Shown here: positions 54,288 through 63,124 of the stretch, one piece after another
How positions within the stretch are numbered: the first letter of the stretch is position 1
How the letters are laid out: every line of letters starts with the position of its first letter
From: Gordonia paraffinivorans NBRC 108238
GTDB taxonomy: Bacteria > Actinomycetota > Actinomycetes > Mycobacteriales > Mycobacteriaceae
DNA length: 64,000 nucleotides
Reading direction: 5' to 3'
Assembly (NCBI RefSeq): GCF_000344155.1
Contig: NZ_BAOQ01000005.1
Coordinates: forward strand, 1-64,000
Notes under the pieces: model-generated
The model's input: the letters and a program-made list of their open reading frames with translations, nothing else
Databases searched by the model: none
What the model was told of the DNA's origin: nothing
Program-made: the position numbers and the translations under genes

Positions 54288-55892
54288 ATGAGCTTCACGA
54301 GTCCGTTCCCCGACGTCGAGATCCCTGACGTGAGCGTCTACGAGTTCCTGTTCTCGTCGCTGACCGATGCCGATCGCGAGCGGACGGCGCTGGTCGATCC
54401 GAAGTCGGGTGCGATCACGACGTATGGGCAGTTGGTGGGGCAGATCGACGCGGCGGCGGGTGCGTTGGCGGCACGCGGGATCGGGGTCGGTGACGTGGTG
54501 GGCATCCTGTCGCCGAACGTTCCGGCGTTCGCGACGGTGTTCCACGGCATCTTGCGGGCCGGGGCGACGGCGACGACGATCAACGCGTTGTTCACCGCGA
54601 ACGAGATCGCCAAGCAGTTGCGGGATTCGGGCGCGAAGATGCTGGTGACGGTCTCGCCGCTGGCCGAGCAGGCCAAGGCCGCCGCCGACGAGGTCGGCCT
54701 GGCCGCCGACGCGTTGGTGATCCTCGACGGCGAGGGCCTCGAGAAGTCCGGGCACCCCAACGCGATCGACTTGCTGGCGCCGAATCTTCCGGCGCCGGAG
54801 GTGTCGTTCGACCCGGCCACGCATGTGGCGGTGCTGCCCTACAGCTCGGGCACCACCGGCAACCCGAAGGGTGTGGCGCTCTCGCACCGCAACCTGGTCG
54901 CCAATGTCGCCCAGATCCGCCCGCTGCAGGGCATGACACCCGACGACGTGGTGATCGCGGTGTTGCCGTTCTTCCACATCTACGGCATGACGGTGCTGCT
55001 GAACGCGGCCCTGCTCAATCGCGGGTCGCTGGTGGTGATGCCGCGGTTCGATCTGGTGGAGTTCCTGGAGAACATCCAGAATTACAAGGTCACGATGGCC
55101 TACATCGCCCCACCGGTGGCGGTGGCGTTGGCCAAGCATCCGATCGTCGACAACTACGACCTCTCGTCGCTGCACACGATGATGTCGGGCGCGGCCCCGT
55201 TGGATGACGAGTTGGGTCAGGCGGTGGCCAAGCGACTGAATCTGCACATGCTGCAGGGCTACGGCATGAGCGAGTTGTCGCCGGTGTCCCACATCATCCC
55301 GTTCGACACCCAGGCGATGCTGGGGCGCGAGGACCCGCCGTTGTCGTCGACCGGGTGGCCGGTGCCGAACACGGTGAACAAGATCGTCGACCCGGCCACG
55401 GGTGAGGACATGCCGTTGCCGCAGGAGGGGTTGTCGGAGCCGGGTGAGCTGTGGGTGAAGGGCCCGAACGTGATGTTGGGGTATCTGAACAACGAGCAGG
55501 CCACCGCCGACACCATCGACGCCGACGGGTTCCTGCACACCGGTGACCTGGCGCAGGTCGATCCGACCGGGTGCGTGTACATCGTGGATCGGCTCAAGGA
55601 GCTGATCAAGTACAAGGGCTATCAGGTGCCGCCGGCCGAGCTCGAGGCGTTGCTGCTCACGCACGACAAGATCGCCGACGCGGCGGTGGTGGGAGCTGTC
55701 GACGAGGAGGGGGAGGAGATCCCGAAGGCGTTCGTGGTGCGCCAGCCCGATGCGGAGCTGACCGCTGATGAGGTGATCGAGTTCGTGGCGTCGAAGGTCG
55801 CCCCGTACAAGAAGGTGCGCGCGGTCGAGTTCATCGACGCCATCCCGAAGTCGGCATCGGGCAAGATCCTCCGCAAGGACCTCCGCAAGTAG
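54288..55892 (+). CDS. 4-coumarate-CoA ligase-like AMP-binding acyl-CoA synthetase
   Basis: A 534-residue ANL-superfamily adenylate-forming ligase that activates a carboxylate to its CoA thioester. The P-loop is PYSSGTTGNPKGV (about residues 184-196), then HIYGMTVLLNAALL, the A5 region YGMSELSPVSH (about 325-335), HTGDLAQVDPTG (about 415-426) and the catalytic Lys in SGKILRKDL (about 525). The best match in style is 4CL or a short/aryl fatty-acyl ligase. The ATG has a GGAGGTG box. Codon choice leans to GCG, TTG and GTG more than in neighbours. Substrate unknown. Confidence 0.9.
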   Translation: MSFTSPFPDVEIPDVSVYEFLFSSLTDADRERTALVDPKSGAITTYGQLVGQIDAAAGALAARGIGVGDVVGILSPNVPAFATVFHGILRAGATATTINALFTANEIAKQLRDSGAKMLVTVSPLAEQAKAAADEVGLAADALVILDGEGLEKSGHPNAIDLLAPNLPAPEVSFDPATHVAVLPYSSGTTGNPKGVALSHRNLVANVAQIRPLQGMTPDDVVIAVLPFFHIYGMTVLLNAALLNRGSLVVMPRFDLVEFLENIQNYKVTMAYIAPPVAVALAKHPIVDNYDLSSLHTMMSGAAPLDDELGQAVAKRLNLHMLQGYGMSELSPVSHIIPFDTQAMLGREDPPLSSTGWPVPNTVNKIVDPATGEDMPLPQEGLSEPGELWVKGPNVMLGYLNNEQATADTIDADGFLHTGDLAQVDPTGCVYIVDRLKELIKYKGYQVPPAELEALLLTHDKIADAAVVGAVDEEGEEIPKAFVVRQPDAELTADEVIEFVASKVAPYKKVRAVEFIDAIPKSASGKILRKDLRK

Positions 55893-55920
55893 GGCCTGAC
55901 GCAAGCGAAGCGGAAACGAC

Positions 55921-55948
55921 AGCGGCGCCGGAGATCTCCGGCGCCGCT
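55921..55948. terminator. Perfect 28-bp palindrome between convergent genes
   Basis: The dyad AGCGGCGCCGGAGA/TCTCCGGCGCCGCT is perfect with no separate loop. It lies 29 bp after the ligase stop and likely terminates both sides. Just downstream (55943-55995) an imperfect unit of about 18-20 bp, GCTGTGGTGTTGGGGG-like, is repeated three times. Confidence 0.65.
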
Positions 55949-56011
55949 GTGGTGTTGGGGGCCGCTGCTGTGTTGGGGGGCGCTGTGGTGTTCGGGCCGG
56001 ACCCGGTGCGG

Positions 56012-57454
56012 TCAGATCTGGTGCGGCGGGACCTCGTCGTAGCTGATCGCGTGCTCGCCGGATCGCCTGCGCCACCAGTGGGTGAGGGCCCACAGGACGA
56101 CGCCGACGAGCAGGAGCCCGCCGGCGACCTCGTACTGTTCGGGGTCCCGGCCGGTGAACGGCAGCGTCAGGTAACCGCAGGTGATCGCTCCGAGCACGGC
56201 CACCGGGGTCGAGGTCCGGAAGTGATCGTGCTCGACCCGGTCCTTGCGGAGGACGAGCACCGCCACGTTGACGACGGTGAACACCACGAGGAGCAAGAGC
56301 GCGGTGGTGCCGCCGAGCAGTCCGACGATCGAGCTGTCCGGGTCGTGGCTGACATAGGTCAGGAGCAGCAGGGCGACGGCGGTGGTGAAGACGATCGCCA
56401 CCACCGGGGTGCGCCGCTTCGGGTGCACATAGGCGAGGAATCGCGGCAGCACACCGCGTTTGGCCATCCCGTAGATCAGCCGGCTGGCCATCATCATGTT
56501 GATCAGCGCGGTGTTGGCGACCGCGAACATCGAGATCCACGGCAGCAGATCCGACATCGGGAAATCCGGGGCCGCGGTCTGCACGACGTCGACGAGCGGG
56601 GTCTCGCTCTCGGCGAGCATGCCGACCGGCACGATCGCGACCGCGCAGATCGCGATGAGCACGTAGATGGCGGCGGTGATCGCGAGGCCGCTCAGCATCA
56701 CCTTGGGGAAGATGCGCACGGGGTCCTTGCACTCCTCGGCCATGTTGACCGAGTCCTCGAATCCCACGAGCGCGAAGAACGCCAGCGACGTCGCCGCGGT
56801 GACGGCGATGAAGGCGTTCTTGTCGTCCGGGCTCTCGAAGATGACGACCGCGTCCCAGTGGGCGGCGTTGCCGCCGATGATGAACCAGTAGCCGATGAAC
56901 AGCACCAGCAACAGTCCGGACAGCTCGACGAGGGTCAGCACCACGTTGGTGCCGACGCCCTCGGCGACGCCGCGGAAGTTGATGAGCATGACCACGAGCA
57001 GGAACGCGGCGGCCACCGCGAACAGGACCGGGCTCGTCGGATCGGGGGAGTCCCCGCCGCCGAACGCGGTGAGCATGTTCACCGCGAAGGCGCGCGACGC
57101 GGTGGTCGAGGACGTGATGCCCGAACTCATCACCGTGAACAGCACCATGAACGTGACGAAGTGGACGCCGAAGGCCTTGTGCACGTACAGCGCTGCCCCG
57201 GCGGCCTGCGGATACTTGGTCACCAGCTCGAGGTAGGAGAAGGCGGTCAGCGTGGCGACGGCGAAGGCCACCAGGAACGGGACCCAGGCGGCGCCCCCGA
57301 CCTCTCCGGCCACCTGGCCGGTCAGCGCGTAGATGCCCGTGCCCAGGATGTCGCCGACGATGAAGAGCAGCAGGAGCTTCCAGCCGAGTACCCGCTTGAG
57401 TTCCGGTTGCCGCTCGGTGTCCGCGCCGGTCTCCCCGGCGTTCGTGCTGGCCAT
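56012..57454 (-). CDS. APC-family amino-acid permease
   Basis: A 480-residue membrane transporter with about 12 helices. The first helix contains the APC signature [19 protein letters not shown] (about residues 33-51), the substrate-binding break GxGI-like, and a conserved [15 protein letters not shown] (about 228-242) lies in the helix 6-7 region with acidic residues. The N-terminus is short and polar. The substrate is probably an amino acid or amine; which one cannot be read. The ATG is at 57454; gpmA diverges 119 bp away. Confidence 0.87.
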   Translation of the reverse strand: MASTNAGETGADTERQPELKRVLGWKLLLLFIVGDILGTGIYALTGQVAGEVGGAAWVPFLVAFAVATLTAFSYLELVTKYPQAAGAALYVHKAFGVHFVTFMVLFTVMSSGITSSTTASRAFAVNMLTAFGGGDSPDPTSPVLFAVAAAFLLVVMLINFRGVAEGVGTNVVLTLVELSGLLLVLFIGYWFIIGGNAAHWDAVVIFESPDDKNAFIAVTAATSLAFFALVGFEDSVNMAEECKDPVRIFPKVMLSGLAITAAIYVLIAICAVAIVPVGMLAESETPLVDVVQTAAPDFPMSDLLPWISMFAVANTALINMMMASRLIYGMAKRGVLPRFLAYVHPKRRTPVVAIVFTTAVALLLLTYVSHDPDSSIVGLLGGTTALLLLVVFTVVNVAVLVLRKDRVEHDHFRTSTPVAVLGAITCGYLTLPFTGRDPEQYEVAGGLLLVGVVLWALTHWWRRRSGEHAISYDEVPPHQI

Positions 57455-57573
57455 GCGACAAAGCTAGCCCGGCCCCGCACACGGTGTCCCCGGGCCGGTC
57501 GGCAAGGGCGGGCGGCGGCGCCGGTGGGACCACGGGCAGTGGTGCATTTCGGGTTTGTGCGAAACTATCGCCC

Positions 57574-58323
57574 ATGAGCAACGGCACCCTCATCCTGATG
57601 CGTCACGGCGAGAGCGAATGGAATGCGTCCAACCAGTTCACCGGTTGGGTGGACGTGGCGCTCACCGACAAGGGCAAGGCCGAGGCGGTCCGGGCCGGCG
57701 AGCTGCTCGTCGAGCACGACCTGCTGCCCGACATCCTCTACACCTCGCTGCTGCGTCGCGCGATCTCGACCGCGCAGATCGCGCTCGACACCGCGGACCG
57801 GCACTGGATTCCGGTGAAGCGGGACTGGCGCCTCAACGAGCGCCACTACGGCGCCCTGCAGGGTCTCAACAAGGCCGACACCCTCGAGAAGTACGGCCAG
57901 GAGCAGTTCATGCTGTGGCGTCGTAGCTACGACACCCCGCCGCCGCCCATCGAGGCCGACGCCGAGTACAGTCAGGTCGGCGACCCTCGTTACGCAGACC
58001 TCGACCAGGTGCCGCTGACCGAGTGCCTCAAGGACGTCGTCGCGCGCCTGGTCCCGTACTTCACCGAGGTCATCGCCGCCGACCTCGAGGCCGGCAAGAC
58101 CGTGCTGGTCGCCGCGCATGGCAACTCGCTGCGCGCTCTGGTCAAGCACCTCGACGGAATCTCCGACGAGGACATCGCCGGCCTGAACATCCCGACCGGG
58201 AACCCGCTGCGCTACGACCTCGACGAGAACCTCAAGCCGCTCAACCCGGGCGGCACCTACCTCGATCCCGAGGCCGCCGCGGCCGGTGCCGCCGCCGTCG
58301 CCGCGCAGGGCCTCAAGAAGTAG
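57574..58323 (+). CDS. gpmA: 2,3-bisphosphoglycerate-dependent phosphoglycerate mutase
   Basis: A 249-residue histidine-phosphatase-superfamily glycolytic enzyme. The phospho-His motif [12 protein letters not shown] (His about residue 11) with [40 protein letters not shown] and the second His in [14 protein letters not shown] (about 183) are all intact. The C-terminal Ala-rich tail is typical of actinobacterial Gpm. The ATG at 57574 is near a poorly defined -10 (AAACTAT, about 57563). It is the equivalent of Rv0489, between mshA and senX3. A hairpin follows the stop. Confidence 0.95.
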   Translation: MSNGTLILMRHGESEWNASNQFTGWVDVALTDKGKAEAVRAGELLVEHDLLPDILYTSLLRRAISTAQIALDTADRHWIPVKRDWRLNERHYGALQGLNKADTLEKYGQEQFMLWRRSYDTPPPPIEADAEYSQVGDPRYADLDQVPLTECLKDVVARLVPYFTEVIAADLEAGKTVLVAAHGNSLRALVKHLDGISDEDIAGLNIPTGNPLRYDLDENLKPLNPGGTYLDPEAAAAGAAAVAAQGLKK

Positions 58324-58335
58324 ACACCTCGCACC

Positions 58336-58368
58336 CGTACCCGCAGTCGATCGTCGGCTGCGGGTACG
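58336..58368 (+). terminator. Terminator after gpmA
   Basis: A perfect 11-bp stem (CGTACCCGCAG / CTGCGGGTACG) with an 11-nt loop, 12 bp after the gpmA stop. Confidence 0.7.
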
Positions 58369-58420
58369 AGTCCTGTCCCGACCATGGCGTACCAGGTGTG
58401 ATGCGCGCTACATTGGACGC

Positions 58421-58741
58421 ATGGCGGATGTGGGCACTCTTCGGATCGATCATTCACCTGCTCAGGAGAGGTATGAGGCGGTCCTCATCACCGATCCGTC
58501 GGGCGACGAGGAGGTGGTCGGCTACGTCGACTATGTCTCCGAGCCCTATCAGGTGGTCCTGACGCACACCGTCGTCCACGAGCGCTTCAGCGGGCACGGC
58601 TACGCGGCGCAACTGGTGAAGGCGGTTCTCGACGACATCCGCGCCAGCGGCAAGCAGGTCGTCCCGGTGTGCTCGTATGTCCAGAGGTTCATCGACAAGC
58701 ATCCGGAGTACGCCGACATGGCGGTTCCGGTGCCGCAGTGA
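58421..58741 (+). CDS. GNAT-family N-acetyltransferase (YjdJ-like), second copy
   Basis: A 106-residue protein of the same type as that at 7975-8361. The acetyl-CoA loop is FSGHGYAAQLVKAVLDD (about residues 56-72) and the HPEYADMAV motif ends the protein, preceded by VVPVCSYVQRFIDK. TACATT at 58409-58414 ends 6 nt before the ATG, so the message is probably leaderless. It lies between gpmA and senX3 and has no equivalent there in M. tuberculosis. Acceptor substrate unknown. Confidence 0.83.
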   Translation: MADVGTLRIDHSPAQERYEAVLITDPSGDEEVVGYVDYVSEPYQVVLTHTVVHERFSGHGYAAQLVKAVLDDIRASGKQVVPVCSYVQRFIDKHPEYADMAVPVPQ

Positions 58742-58772
58742 GCCGGGTCCACACCTACGCGTCGGCACCGCG

Positions 58773-58821
58773 GTGAACCGCGGGTGACCGTCGGCGAACG
58801 GTTCGTGAACAGCCGGCGAAC
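58773..58821 (+). promoter_or_regulatory. PHO-box-like array before senX3-regX3
   Basis: Five copies of G(T/C)GA(A/C)C lie at 58773, 58784, 58794, 58805 and 58816, spaced 11, 10, 11 and 11 bp. That is the direct-repeat layout bound by PhoB-family response regulators on one face of the helix. It lies 38 bp before the -10 box of senX3, suggesting binding by RegX3. Confidence 0.65.
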
Positions 58822-58871
58822 AGCTGTGCGGAAAGTGTTCGCAGTTCTCACCGCGCCGTAAGCTGGGGTTC

Positions 58872-60242
58872 GTGACCGCCGCAATCTCGGCCGCGACGAT
58901 CGCCTTCGTCACCGCCCTCCTGCTGGGTGTGATGATCGGACGGCGCCTCGACGGCCATCGGTGGCCCCGCCGGCTGGATTCCATCCTGTCCCGGGGCCGT
59001 CGTGCGGACGGTTCCTCCGGTTCCGGCGACGCCGGACTCCCACCCCGCGCGGCCGATCCGGCCCCGGCGCCGCGCGCCGTCCTCGAGGGAGCCGAACTCC
59101 GCGATTCCGACGTCGTCGCCACGACACCGGACGGTCGCATGACCAAGGCGGGCCTACTGAGCCTGATCGTCCGCAACTCGGCCACCGCGGTCGCCGTCGT
59201 CGACGAGTTCCGCGACGTCGTCCTGTTCAACCACCGTGCCGTCGAACTCGGACTGGTCCGCGAGATGCTGCTCGCCGACACCGTGTGGGAGGCGGTCAAG
59301 GACGTCCTCGACACCGATGCCGACCTCGACTTCGAGTTCACCCCGCCGACCTCGACCCTCGGCTTCGTCTCGACCGGCCGCACGCCGCGGCCCACCGTCG
59401 AACACGTGCGATGCCAGGCGAAGATCGTCGCGCAGGACGGCGAGCGCTACGCGGTGGTCTACGGGCTCGACGACACCCAGCACAAGCGGCTCGAGGAGAC
59501 CAGGCGCGACTTCGTGGCGAACGTGTCCCACGAACTCAAGACCCCGGTCGGGGCGATCGGCCTGCTCGCCGAGGCGCTCCTCGAGTCCGCCGACGACGTC
59601 GAATCGGTCCGGCACTTCGGCTCGCGGGTGGTGACCGAGACCCAGCGCATGGGCAAACTGGTCACCGAATTGCTCGAACTCTCGCGACTGCAGGGCGGGG
59701 ACACCCCCGAGTTCACCCGCGTCGACGTCGACGCGCTCATCGACGACGCGCTCGACGCCGCCGGCCTGGCAGCCGAGGCCGCCGCGATCGAGTTGAAATC
59801 CGACAAACCGATCCGCAAGGCCGTCCGCGGCGACCGGGCGCTGCTGCTCACCGCCCTGAACAACCTGGTCTCCAACGCCATCGCCTACTCGCCCGCCCAC
59901 ACCGTCGTCTCGGTCACCCGGCGCCTGGCGATCGAGAACGGCCGCCCGATGGTGGCGATCGCGGTCACCGACCGCGGTGTCGGGATCGCGAAGGCCGATC
60001 AGGAGCGGGTCTTCGAGCGGTTCTTCCGCATCGACAAGGCGCGGTCGCGGATGACCGGCGGCACCGGTCTGGGTCTCGCGATCGTCAAACACGTGGTCGC
60101 CAACCACGACGGCACCGTCAAGCTGTGGAGCGAACCCGGCACGGGGTCGACCTTCACGCTCTACATCCCGGAGGACCCCGCCCACGTCAGCCCGTCCCGA
60201 ACGGCTGCGGCCCGAGCAACGGCGGCACCGGATGCCCTGTGA
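58872..60242 (+). CDS. senX3: Sensor histidine kinase SenX3
   Basis: The 456-residue kinase of the phosphate-responsive SenX3-RegX3 pair. An N-terminal helix (about residues 3-22) anchors it; a PAS-like region follows (SLIVRNSATAVAVVDEFRDVVLFN, in two parts). The phospho-acceptor is in VSHELKTPVG (His about 219), the N box in ALNNLVSNAIAYSP (about 330), then DRGVGIAKADQERVFERFF and GGTGLGLAIVKH. The GTG at 58872 follows TAAGCT (58859-58864) by 7 nt. The array of half-sites upstream fits autoregulation. regX3 starts 69 bp after the stop. Confidence 0.94.
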   Translation: MTAAISAATIAFVTALLLGVMIGRRLDGHRWPRRLDSILSRGRRADGSSGSGDAGLPPRAADPAPAPRAVLEGAELRDSDVVATTPDGRMTKAGLLSLIVRNSATAVAVVDEFRDVVLFNHRAVELGLVREMLLADTVWEAVKDVLDTDADLDFEFTPPTSTLGFVSTGRTPRPTVEHVRCQAKIVAQDGERYAVVYGLDDTQHKRLEETRRDFVANVSHELKTPVGAIGLLAEALLESADDVESVRHFGSRVVTETQRMGKLVTELLELSRLQGGDTPEFTRVDVDALIDDALDAAGLAAEAAAIELKSDKPIRKAVRGDRALLLTALNNLVSNAIAYSPAHTVVSVTRRLAIENGRPMVAIAVTDRGVGIAKADQERVFERFFRIDKARSRMTGGTGLGLAIVKHVVANHDGTVKLWSEPGTGSTFTLYIPEDPAHVSPSRTAAARATAAPDAL

Positions 60243-60311
60243 CCCGAAGACCATCATCAGATCGAAAGACCGGACACCGCGCCGGACACGCACACCGGAG
60301 GACATGAACAG

Positions 60312-60998
60312 TTGACGCACGTGCTGATCGTCGAGGACGAGGAATCGCTGGCCGACCCGTTGGCCTTCCTCCTGCGCAAGGAGGGATTCGAGGCGAGCAT
60401 CATCGCCGACGGCGCACAGGCGTTGTCGGCGTTCGAGCGGATCGGCCCCGACATCGTCCTGCTCGACCTGATGCTCCCGGGCATGTCGGGGACGGAGATC
60501 TGCAAGTCGCTGCGCGCGAGGTCGAACGTCCCGGTGATCATGGTGACCGCCCGCGACACCGAGATCGACAAGGTCGTCGGCCTCGAGCTCGGCGCCGACG
60601 ACTACGTGACCAAGCCGTATTCGGCGCGTGAGCTGATCGCCCGTATCCGTGCGGTGCTGCGCCGCGGTGGCGACCCGGCCGACGACGATCGCGACGGCCA
60701 CGTGCTGGAGGCGGGACCGGTCCGGATGGACGTCGACCGGCACACGGTGACGGTCGACGGCGAGTCGATCACGTTGCCGCTCAAGGAGTTCGATCTCCTC
60801 GAGTACCTGCTGCGCAACGCCGGGCGCGTGCTCACCCGTGGGCAGCTCATCGACCGGGTGTGGGGTGCGGACTACGTCGGCGACACCAAGACGCTCGACG
60901 TCCACGTCAAGCGCCTGCGATCGAAGATCGAACCCGACCCGGGCAGCCCGCGGTTCCTCGTCACGGTGCGCGGGCTCGGGTACAAGTTCGAGGAGTGA
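60312..60998 (+). CDS. regX3: DNA-binding response regulator RegX3
   Basis: A 228-residue OmpR/PhoB-type regulator. The receiver has the acidic pair VEDEE (about residues 8-9), phospho-Asp52 in VLLDLMLPGMSG, Thr in MVTARD and Lys in VTKPYSARELIA; the winged-helix effector includes LPLKEFDLLEYLLRN and DTKTLDVHVKRLRSKI. Similarity to mycobacterial RegX3 is very high. The start codon is TTG at 60312, with GGAGG 10 nt upstream. An ATG at 60304 gives only ATG-AAC-AGT-TGA, whose stop overlaps the TTG, so it may act as a coupled mini-leader. Confidence 0.95.
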   Translation: MTHVLIVEDEESLADPLAFLLRKEGFEASIIADGAQALSAFERIGPDIVLLDLMLPGMSGTEICKSLRARSNVPVIMVTARDTEIDKVVGLELGADDYVTKPYSARELIARIRAVLRRGGDPADDDRDGHVLEAGPVRMDVDRHTVTVDGESITLPLKEFDLLEYLLRNAGRVLTRGQLIDRVWGADYVGDTKTLDVHVKRLRSKIEPDPGSPRFLVTVRGLGYKFEE

Positions 60999-61010
60999 GT
61001 GCGGGCGCCG

Positions 61011-61871
61011 CTACTCCGGCGGCTGCAGCTCGTACTTGACGTCGGTCTCGCGACGTTCGGTCGCGGCCTGCGTCGCCGGGTGGACGGCGATGAGTCCCAA
61101 GCCCTTCCGGCGTCGGCAGACGGCCGCGAGTTCCTCGTAGGCCTCCGCGCCGATCAGCTCGGTGAGCTCCGGCGCGTACGACTCCCACACCTGCTTGGCG
61201 CCGATGTGGGCGTCGGGCGAGCCCGAGCAGTACCACTTGAGGTCGTGCCCGCCCTCGCCCCAGCCGCGCCGGTCGAACTCGGTGATCGTGGTGACGAGCA
61301 CCTCGGTTCCGTCCGGTCGTTCCACCCACTCCTGCTCGCGGCGGACCGGGAGCTGCCAGCAGACGTCGGGCTTGACCGTCAGCGGCTCGAGTCCCTTCCG
61401 CAGCGCCATCGAGTGCAGGGCGCAGCCGACACCGCCGGCGAAACCGGGGCGATTGAGGAAGATGCAGGCGCCCTTGTGGATCCGGGTCTTGAGCGCCGGC
61501 TCGTCGTCGAGGTCGCCCTCTTCCAGGTAGCCCTTCGGGCCGAGGGGGTTCTTGCCGGACCCCTTCTCGTAGAACTGCCAGTCCTCGGGGGTCAGCATCT
61601 TCACGGCCTTGGCGAGACGCTTGCGGTCGTCCTTGTCGGACAGGTAGGCGCCGTGGCTGCAACAGCCGTCGGTCTCGCGTCCGGGCAGGATGCCCTGGCA
61701 GGCCGGGGTGCCGAACACACACGTCCAATGCGACAGCAACCAGGTGAGGTCGGCGCGGATGAGGTGTTCGGGGTCCATCGGGTCGACGAATTCGTACCAC
61801 TCGCGCGGGAAGTCGAGTTCGACCTCGGGAGCGGGGGTGATTCGGGGCGCGGACGGCGAAACGGCGGTCAC
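61011..61871 (-). CDS. Cys-rich conserved protein, Rv0495c-like
   Basis: A 286-residue cytosolic protein equivalent to M. tuberculosis Rv0495c. At least ten Cys occur in conserved positions: [15 protein letters not shown] (about residues 49-63), [12 protein letters not shown] (about 68-79), [11 protein letters not shown] (about 137), GCALHS, DVCWQLP, KWYCSGS and AAVCRRR. The CxFL...CALH...CWQ pattern recalls DUF3109/YkgJ-type metal- or Fe-S-binding proteins, but the metal is not known. The GTG at 61871 follows TACCGT (61879-61884, minus strand) by 7 nt. It is convergent with regX3 and divergent from ppx. Confidence 0.85.
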   Translation of the reverse strand: MTAVSPSAPRITPAPEVELDFPREWYEFVDPMDPEHLIRADLTWLLSHWTCVFGTPACQGILPGRETDGCCSHGAYLSDKDDRKRLAKAVKMLTPEDWQFYEKGSGKNPLGPKGYLEEGDLDDEPALKTRIHKGACIFLNRPGFAGGVGCALHSMALRKGLEPLTVKPDVCWQLPVRREQEWVERPDGTEVLVTTITEFDRRGWGEGGHDLKWYCSGSPDAHIGAKQVWESYAPELTELIGAEAYEELAAVCRRRKGLGLIAVHPATQAATERRETDVKYELQPPE

Positions 61872-61981
61872 GGATACAACGGTAACCCCAGTGCGCCGGG
61901 GCGGGACGCCGAGCAGGTGCCGCCTCGACGAAGAGCGCGGTCCGCACGTGGGGCGCCGGCCTCGTGCACTACCGTTGACCC

Positions 61982-62959
61982 GTGCGCTTAGGAGTTCTGG
62001 ACGTGGGCAGCAACACTGTCCACCTCCTGGTGGTGGACGCCCACCGTGGCGGTCACCCGACGCCCATGTCGTCGACGAAGGCGGTCCTGCGTCTCGCCGA
62101 ACACATCGACGCCGACGGGCGGATGAGCGAGAAGGCGATCGAGCGACTCGTCGAGTCGGTCGACGAGTTCACCCACATCGCGGAGACCTCCGGGTGCGAG
62201 CAGATGATGGCCTTCGCCACCTCTGCCGTGCGCGACGCGACCAACTCCGACGAACTCCTCGACGAGGTCGAGCGGCGGACCGGCGTCCGTATCGCAGTGC
62301 TGGCCGGACGGGACGAGGCCCGGCTGACCTCGCTCGCGGTGCGGCGGTGGCGGGGCTGGAGCGCCGGTCGCATCCTCGCCCTCGACATCGGCGGCGGGTC
62401 GCTGGAGATGTCCAACGGCGTCGACGAGGAGCCCGACGTCGCGCTCTCGCTGCCGCTCGGAGCCGGTCGGCTGACCCGGGAGTGGCTGCCCGGAGACCCG
62501 CCCGACCGCCGTCGCGTGGCGGTGCTGCGTGACTGGCTCGACGCCGAGCTGCGCGGACCGGCCAAGGAACTCCTGGCACCTGGCGAGCCCGACCTGTGCG
62601 TCGGCACGTCGAAGACGTTCCGTAGCCTGGCGCGGCTGACCGGGGCGGCCCCGTCGAGTGCCGGCCCGCGGGTGCGGCGGGTGCTCACCGCGAGCGGCCT
62701 GCGGCAGCTGATCTCGTTCATCTCCAGGATGACCAACGCCGACCGGGCAGAACTGGAGGGCGTCAGCTCCGACCGGGCCGGGCAGTTGGTCGCGGGCGCG
62801 CTGGTCGCGGAGGCGGCGATGCGAGCCCTGAGAGTCGATACACTGGAGATCTGTCCGTGGGCGCTGCGGGAGGGGGTCATTTTGCGTCGACTCGACGCGG
62901 AACCGGCCGACTCCTTCGAGCCCTCACAGACGACTGGCGCCCGGGGCGGCGTCGGCTGA
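61982..62959 (+). CDS. ppx: Exopolyphosphatase / Ppx-GppA family phosphatase
   Basis: A 325-residue member of the Ppx/GppA family in the ASKHA fold, equivalent to Rv0496 (Ppx1), which degrades polyphosphate or pppGpp. The phosphate loops are [15 protein letters not shown] (about residues 5-19) and [16 protein letters not shown] (about 130-145); [12 protein letters not shown] (about 78) carries the catalytic region. The short form lacks the C-terminal HD domain. The GTG at 61982 follows TACCGT (61970-61975) by 6 nt. Proximity to senX3-regX3 fits phosphate metabolism. Confidence 0.88.
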   Translation: MRLGVLDVGSNTVHLLVVDAHRGGHPTPMSSTKAVLRLAEHIDADGRMSEKAIERLVESVDEFTHIAETSGCEQMMAFATSAVRDATNSDELLDEVERRTGVRIAVLAGRDEARLTSLAVRRWRGWSAGRILALDIGGGSLEMSNGVDEEPDVALSLPLGAGRLTREWLPGDPPDRRRVAVLRDWLDAELRGPAKELLAPGEPDLCVGTSKTFRSLARLTGAAPSSAGPRVRRVLTASGLRQLISFISRMTNADRAELEGVSSDRAGQLVAGALVAEAAMRALRVDTLEICPWALREGVILRRLDAEPADSFEPSQTTGARGGVG

Positions 62960-63124
62960 TCCGACCTGCGACGCTGCTCGATCCGTCGCGCGGGTGGGGG
63001 AGTGCCGGCGTCGAGACGATCGGTGGACCACACGGTCCGGCCGAGCGGTCCTCGGCGCCGAGAGGTACCCAAGCGGATGTGCTCGACCGGCATCCGGTGA
63101 CGTTCGAGGACGGAGAGCCACTTC

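Noticed and set aside
54228..57593. A minus-strand open frame of 1121 codons
   Set aside because: It runs antisense to the acyl-CoA ligase and out of frame across the permease; no recognisable domain.
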